Assembly: GCA_036503065.1 (NCBI GenBank)
Contig: DASXXM010000294.1
Location: forward strand, 1-8,810
From: DATEPR01 sp036503065
GTDB lineage: Bacteria; Actinomycetota; Actinomycetes; Mycobacteriales; Pseudonocardiaceae
Direction: 5' to 3'
Length of the DNA stretch: 8,810 nt
Both the position numbers and the translations under genes were made by a program. The notes beneath the pieces are model-generated. The model ran no database searches. It had not been told where the DNA came from and worked only from the letters and a program-made list of their open reading frames with translations. How positions within the stretch are numbered: position 1 is the stretch's first letter; each line of letters starts with the position of its first letter. Positions 6,822 through 8,810 of this stretch are shown here, piece after piece.

Positions 6822-7274
6822 TCAGCGACCGATGCCCAACTCGCGGACGCGGTCGGCGATGTAGGTGTCGTCGAGATAGGCGAGCCCCGCTGCCGTCACG
6901 AGCGCCCGCGCCTGTCGGGACTGCTCGTCGGGCAGCCAACAGCCTCGGCCGTCCGCGGTTCCGGTGTCGGTGACACCCGACTGGTACCAGATGGCCAGCG
7001 AACCCAGTGCCGTGGCCATCGCCACGATGCCCGGGAGTTCGCCGAGCGGACGATGGGTGTAGACCAGTTCGGCCCGGTCCGGCGGCCGGCCGGTCCGGCG
7101 TTCGACCACCTGGTCGTCGACGACCTCGTAGACGGAGTAGTCGTCCGGCTCCGGACCGCCCTTGACGGTGACGTCGTATCCGGCGCGGGCAAGGGTGTCG
7201 GGCACGTCCCTGGTCGGCCAGTCGACGAGCAGGACGGACGAGCTGGCCCGAAGGATCTCCGCAGCGGTGGTCAT
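6822..7274 (-). CDS. Small CoA-binding-domain (Rossmann-like) protein, function unknown
   Basis: This 150-residue protein starts at the ATG at 7272-7274, with AAGGAA four bases upstream in the minus strand. It resembles the short actinobacterial 'CoA-binding protein' family, a divergent relative of the nucleotide-binding domain of succinyl-CoA synthetase. Features are VLLVDWPTRDVPDTLARAGY (13-33, beta-alpha-beta start), VTVKGGPEPDDYSVYE, then ADLVYTHRPLGELP-like text at 68-81 (here RAELVYTHRPLGELP), LAIWYQSGV (~93-101) and GCWLP followed by ARALVTAAGL (122-131). Other members of this fold bind CoA or regulate by binding nucleotides, but no reaction is known for this group. It follows cspA on the same strand, separated by a hairpin, so it is either transcribed by read-through or has its own weak promoter. 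It converges with the propeller gene with only a six-base gap. Confidence 0.8.
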   Translation of the reverse strand: MTTAAEILRASSSVLLVDWPTRDVPDTLARAGYDVTVKGGPEPDDYSVYEVVDDQVVERRTGRPPDRAELVYTHRPLGELPGIVAMATALGSLAIWYQSGVTDTGTADGRGCWLPDEQSRQARALVTAAGLAYLDDTYIADRVRELGIGR

Positions 7275-7296
7275 GCTCTTCCTTGGCCCGGACAGC

Positions 7297-7333
7297 CCGA
7301 CGGGCCCCACTCGGCTCGAGTGGGACCCGTCGG
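7297..7333 (-). terminator. Strong hairpin terminator of cspA
   Basis: CCGACGGGCCCCACTCG (7297-7313) and 7317-7333 form a 17-bp stem with a 3-base loop. The single imperfection (7305/7325) is a C/A mismatch in plus-strand RNA but a G-U wobble in minus-strand RNA, so the stem is fully paired only in the cspA direction. It begins 23 bases after the cspA stop and ends 22 bases before the next start codon. No T tract follows. Confidence 0.8.
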
Positions 7334-7356
7334 CAGTTACTGCCCGAAAAGTCGGG

Positions 7357-7560
7357 TCAGATGACCGTGACGCTGGTGGCCTGGGGGCCCTTGGCGCCCT
7401 GGCCGACGTCGTACTGGACGCGCTGGTTCTCCTCGAGCGACTTGAAGCCACCGCTCTGGATCTCCGAGTAGTGGACGAAGACGTCAGCGCCGCCGTCCTC
7501 GGGGGAGATGAAGCCGAAGCCCTTTTCGGAGTTGAACCACTTGACAACGCCCTGAGCCAT
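7357..7560 (-). CDS. cspA: Cold shock protein, CspA family
   Basis: This 67-residue single cold-shock domain has the standard length. RNP1 is KGFGFI (13-18) and RNP2 is VFVHY (27-31); W8, F15, F17, F28 and H30 are the usual nucleic-acid-stacking residues. The protein binds single-stranded RNA and DNA and acts as an RNA chaperone in the cytoplasm. GAGGAG lies six bases before the ATG (plus coordinates 7567-7572). A same-frame extension up to 7812 is only the open leader, with no family similarity. The leader is long and structured and a strong terminator follows the gene, as expected of a highly expressed monocistronic unit. Confidence 0.97.
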   Translation of the reverse strand: MAQGVVKWFNSEKGFGFISPEDGGADVFVHYSEIQSGGFKSLEENQRVQYDVGQGAKGPQATSVTVI

Positions 7561-7588
7561 ATAGATCTCCTCAACAGGTGGAACATGC

Positions 7589-7612
7589 GACCCGCCACGG
7601 GCGTGGCGGACC
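7589..7612 (-). other. Hairpin in the cspA mRNA leader
   Basis: CCGCCACG (7592-7599) pairs with CGTGGCGG (7602-7609). In the minus-strand RNA the stem extends by two G-U pairs and one G-C pair to 7589/7612, whereas plus-strand RNA would meet mismatches there. The hairpin ends 16 bases upstream of the ribosome site. Csp leaders are known for structures that control stability and translation with temperature; whether this one does is inference. Confidence 0.5.
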
Positions 7613-7650
7613 GGGCCTGTCTGTGACGGGGGACGCTCCGTCCATCCCTG

Positions 7651-7656
7651 GAGGAA
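7651..7656 (-). other. Anti-Shine-Dalgarno-like sequence in the cspA leader
   Basis: In the minus-strand RNA this reads UUCCUC, which can pair with the cspA ribosome site GAGGAG at 7567-7572 (five Watson-Crick pairs and one G-U). The hairpin at 7589-7612 would bring the two together. Six short pairs can arise by chance. Confidence 0.25.
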
Positions 7657-7770
7657 ACCCTGATGCCCGCAACAACGTTTCGCGAGCGTGAATGAACACG
7701 GACACAAAACCAACGACCAACGACAGTCAACCACACCACCCACCGTGTGCGACAGCGGCCCCCCGTCAGC

Positions 7771-7786
7771 ACCGCACGCGAGCGGT
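7771..7786. repeat. 16-bp near-palindrome in the divergent control region
   Basis: ACCGCACGCGAGCGGT is self-complementary except for one A/A pair. It lies about 210 bases before cspA, downstream of the predicted cspA promoter. It could be a regulator site or a leader stem-loop; in GC-rich DNA it may also be chance. Confidence 0.3.
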
Positions 7787-7822
7787 CGGCCGGGCCGGGC
7801 ACCCACCGTCACCGGGTCGCCG

Positions 7823-7851
7823 TCAATAGGTCATCCGGGTAAATGTGTCCA
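7823..7851 (-). promoter_or_regulatory. Possible cspA promoter
   Basis: On the minus strand TGGACA (7851-7846) and TATTGA (7828-7823) are 17 bases apart, matching five of six and three of six consensus positions. Transcription would start near 7815, giving a leader of about 255 bases, long but in keeping with csp genes. A second candidate nearer the gene, TTGACT (7730-7725) with a poor TTGTGT (7707-7702) also 17 bases away, would give a leader of about 135 bases. The choice is open. Confidence 0.35.
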
Positions 7852-8009
7852 CCGTAACCAGATTCACAGCGGCCACCGCAGGCGTGTCAATGTGAAAATG
7901 TCCCACCAGGAGGTACTACTGATTGTCACTATCGTCGGACGGCGAACGTGACAGTCCATCTCACCGGGCCGGTTGGGTCGGTCATAGAGAAAAAACCACG
8001 TCAAGACGG

Positions 8010-8040
8010 TTGCCGTTGTCCTGGTGGGCACTGCTAAGAT
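8010..8040 (+). promoter_or_regulatory. Probable promoter of the sensor kinase gene
   Basis: TAAGAT at 8035-8040 is preceded by TGC, an extended -10 arrangement. TTGCCG at 8010-8015 could serve as a -35 box, though the 19-base spacing is long; extended -10 promoters tolerate a weak -35. Transcription would begin near 8047, giving a leader of about 117 bases. Confidence 0.4.
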
Positions 8041-8058
8041 CGCCGACGGTCGCCGATC
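8038..8058 (+). promoter_or_regulatory. 21-bp near-perfect palindrome, likely operator
   Basis: The arms GATCGCCGAC (8038-8047) and GTCGCCGATC (8049-8058) around a central G match at nine of ten pairs; only C8043/C8053 fails. It overlaps the last three bases of the -10 box and the predicted transcription start, the classic position for a repressor site. A dimeric TetR- or GntR-type regulator would fit the length, but no regulator gene is present in the window. Confidence 0.55.
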
Positions 8059-8163
8059 AAATACCAGATGTTGGGCGCGGTTGTGAACTGTTGTCGCAGT
8101 CCTTCGCTCGTGTTTGGTGCGGAATGTATCTGACGTGCTGGGATTCCCCTACCGAGGTCGCCA

Positions 8164-8810
8164 ATGTCTGATTTTACTCCCGGTAACAAACACGCCCGCT
8201 GGGCCGAGCCGGCCGTCGGCGTGCCGGCGGGCGACCCGGGCGGCCAACTGCCCGGTCGTGCGCGAGCCGCCGTGTTACCGACCGTCGCGATGGCGGTGTT
8301 GGGTGCTGTCGCGGCCGTGTTGCTCGTGCGGGACCACTCGATGGGGATGATCATCGGCGTCGCGGTCGGGGGTGTGGTCCTCGGCGGTTTCCTCGTCGGC
8401 TGGGCCGCGAGCATCGCAAGGGACGCCGCGCGCGCGGCCCACGGACACCTCGGCGATCTGGTTCTCGCGGTCAACGAGGCGCAGGCCACCGCGGGCGCCC
8501 TGCACCACCAGTTCGCCGGGCTCCAGCAGCTGCATGCTGAGCTGCAACAGGCATACGAGGCCGCCATCTCGTGGCCCGCCCAGTTCTGCTACCACATCGA
8601 GCAGTTCGCGTCGCGGGTCCACAACGGCGAGCGTCCCACCACGCTCGGCGCGCCCGCGGGCTTCGCCGACGACCGTGACCCGCTGGCCCGCCTCGACCGG
8701 GAGCACCGCGCTGCGCAGCTGGCTGCGGAGTCGGCCGTGCTGCGCGCGGCCGAGCCCGACATCGAGGCGGGCACCGACCCGGTGCAGCGGCTGCAGGTGT
8801 TCGCCAATCT
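8164..8810 (+). CDS. N-terminal part of a membrane sensor protein, probably an actinobacterial sensor histidine kinase, partial
   Basis: The frame is open from ATG 8164 to the window end (215 complete codons). GAGG at 8154-8157, six bases before the ATG, supports the start. Residues 1-34 are polar; two hydrophobic segments (~35-55 and ~61-84) form a membrane hairpin with a very short loop (RDHSM). A long Ala/Gln/Glu-rich helical region follows (~86-135, including QQLHAELQQAYEAA), likely a coiled coil. The last residues, DPVQRLQVFANL, resemble the stretch that in many actinobacterial ATP-binding sensor kinases precedes a '..HRE..LLD.LE..VEDPDLL..LF..DHLATR' dimerisation region. The kinase and ATPase domains would lie beyond the window, so the call rests on this short match and the architecture. 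With almost no extracellular loop, it would sense within the membrane or the cytoplasm. Confidence 0.65.
   Translation, partial: MSDFTPGNKHARWAEPAVGVPAGDPGGQLPGRARAAVLPTVAMAVLGAVAAVLLVRDHSMGMIIGVAVGGVVLGGFLVGWAASIARDAARAAHGHLGDLVLAVNEAQATAGALHHQFAGLQQLHAELQQAYEAAISWPAQFCYHIEQFASRVHNGERPTTLGAPAGFADDRDPLARLDREHRAAQLAAESAVLRAAEPDIEAGTDPVQRLQVFAN

Larger units (their letters stand above)
7561..8163. other. Divergent intergenic control region without a convincing gene
   Basis: This 603-base stretch lies between cspA (-) and the sensor kinase gene (+). It holds the cspA leader and promoter candidates, a CCACCGT heptamer three times (7740-7746, 7803-7809, 7849-7855; the first two within a 10-base CACCCACCGT repeat), a perfect ribosome-site-like AGGAGGT (7908-7914) with no good start after it, a widely spaced TGTCAC/GTGACA inverted repeat (7924-7929 and 7948-7953), and the kinase promoter and operator. 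AT-rich patches such as the A-run at 7989-7995 also mark it as non-coding. Confidence 0.6.

Noticed and set aside
6819..7364. Plus-strand frame opposite the CoA-binding protein
   Set aside because: It is a shadow frame; the minus strand has a recognisable family, a start with a ribosome site and a matching terminator arrangement.
7898..7951. Short hydrophobic peptide ORF in the divergent region
   Set aside because: It has no ribosome site before its ATG, and the AGGAGG lies inside the frame rather than before it.
1..8810. tRNA, rRNA, CRISPR, insertion sequence or prophage signatures
   Set aside because: No array of spaced repeats, transposase, integrase, terminal inverted repeats, cloverleaf or conserved rRNA segment was seen on either strand.

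Overview
The window is GC-rich DNA with short gene gaps, four-base start/stop overlaps and GC-rich terminators without clear T tracts. This fits an actinomycete. The gene content (guanidine/urea carboxylase cluster, secreted DPBB-like protein, actinobacterial-type sensor kinase) suggests the Pseudonocardiales or relatives, but the genus cannot be fixed from sequence alone. There is no rRNA, tRNA, CRISPR array, transposase or other mobile element.

Positions 1-4295 (+) are the distal part of a nitrogen-salvage operon. It holds the tail of one urea carboxylase-associated protein (UAAP, DUF1989), a complete second one, a stand-alone carboxyltransferase of the urea/guanidine carboxylase family, and an allophanate hydrolase. 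All four overlap (4, 4 and 22 bases) and are probably translationally coupled. UAAP pairs are now understood as carboxyguanidine deiminase, so the likely route is guanidine -> carboxyguanidine -> allophanate -> ammonia + CO2. The carboxyltransferase lacks both the biotin carboxylase domain and the biotin-carrier domain that the usual ~1200-residue enzyme contains. These must come from elsewhere, probably from a gene just upstream of the window.

Positions 4296-6815 (+) carry two exported proteins: a 202-residue secreted protein with two Cys pairs and a probable double-psi beta-barrel fold, then a 560-residue PQQ-type beta-propeller with a lipoprotein-like leader. The first has its own well-formed promoter (TTGACC-17-TACTCT), flanked by an 11-bp direct repeat upstream and an imperfect palindrome near the start of transcription. 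A 13-bp perfect hairpin separates the two genes.

Positions 6822-7560 (-) carry cspA followed by a small CoA-binding-fold protein, separated by a strong hairpin that pairs fully only in the minus-strand RNA. cspA has a long leader with a hairpin and an anti-Shine-Dalgarno-like sequence.

Positions 7561-8163 are a 600-base divergent control region without a convincing gene. At 8164 (+) a membrane protein begins that looks like the N-terminus of an actinobacterial sensor histidine kinase and runs off the window. A 21-bp palindrome with one mismatched pair overlaps its probable -10 box.

No exotic new system is obvious. The most interesting items are the carboxyltransferase without its biotin domains, the secreted DPBB-like protein with its elaborate promoter, and the operator palindrome in front of the sensor kinase.
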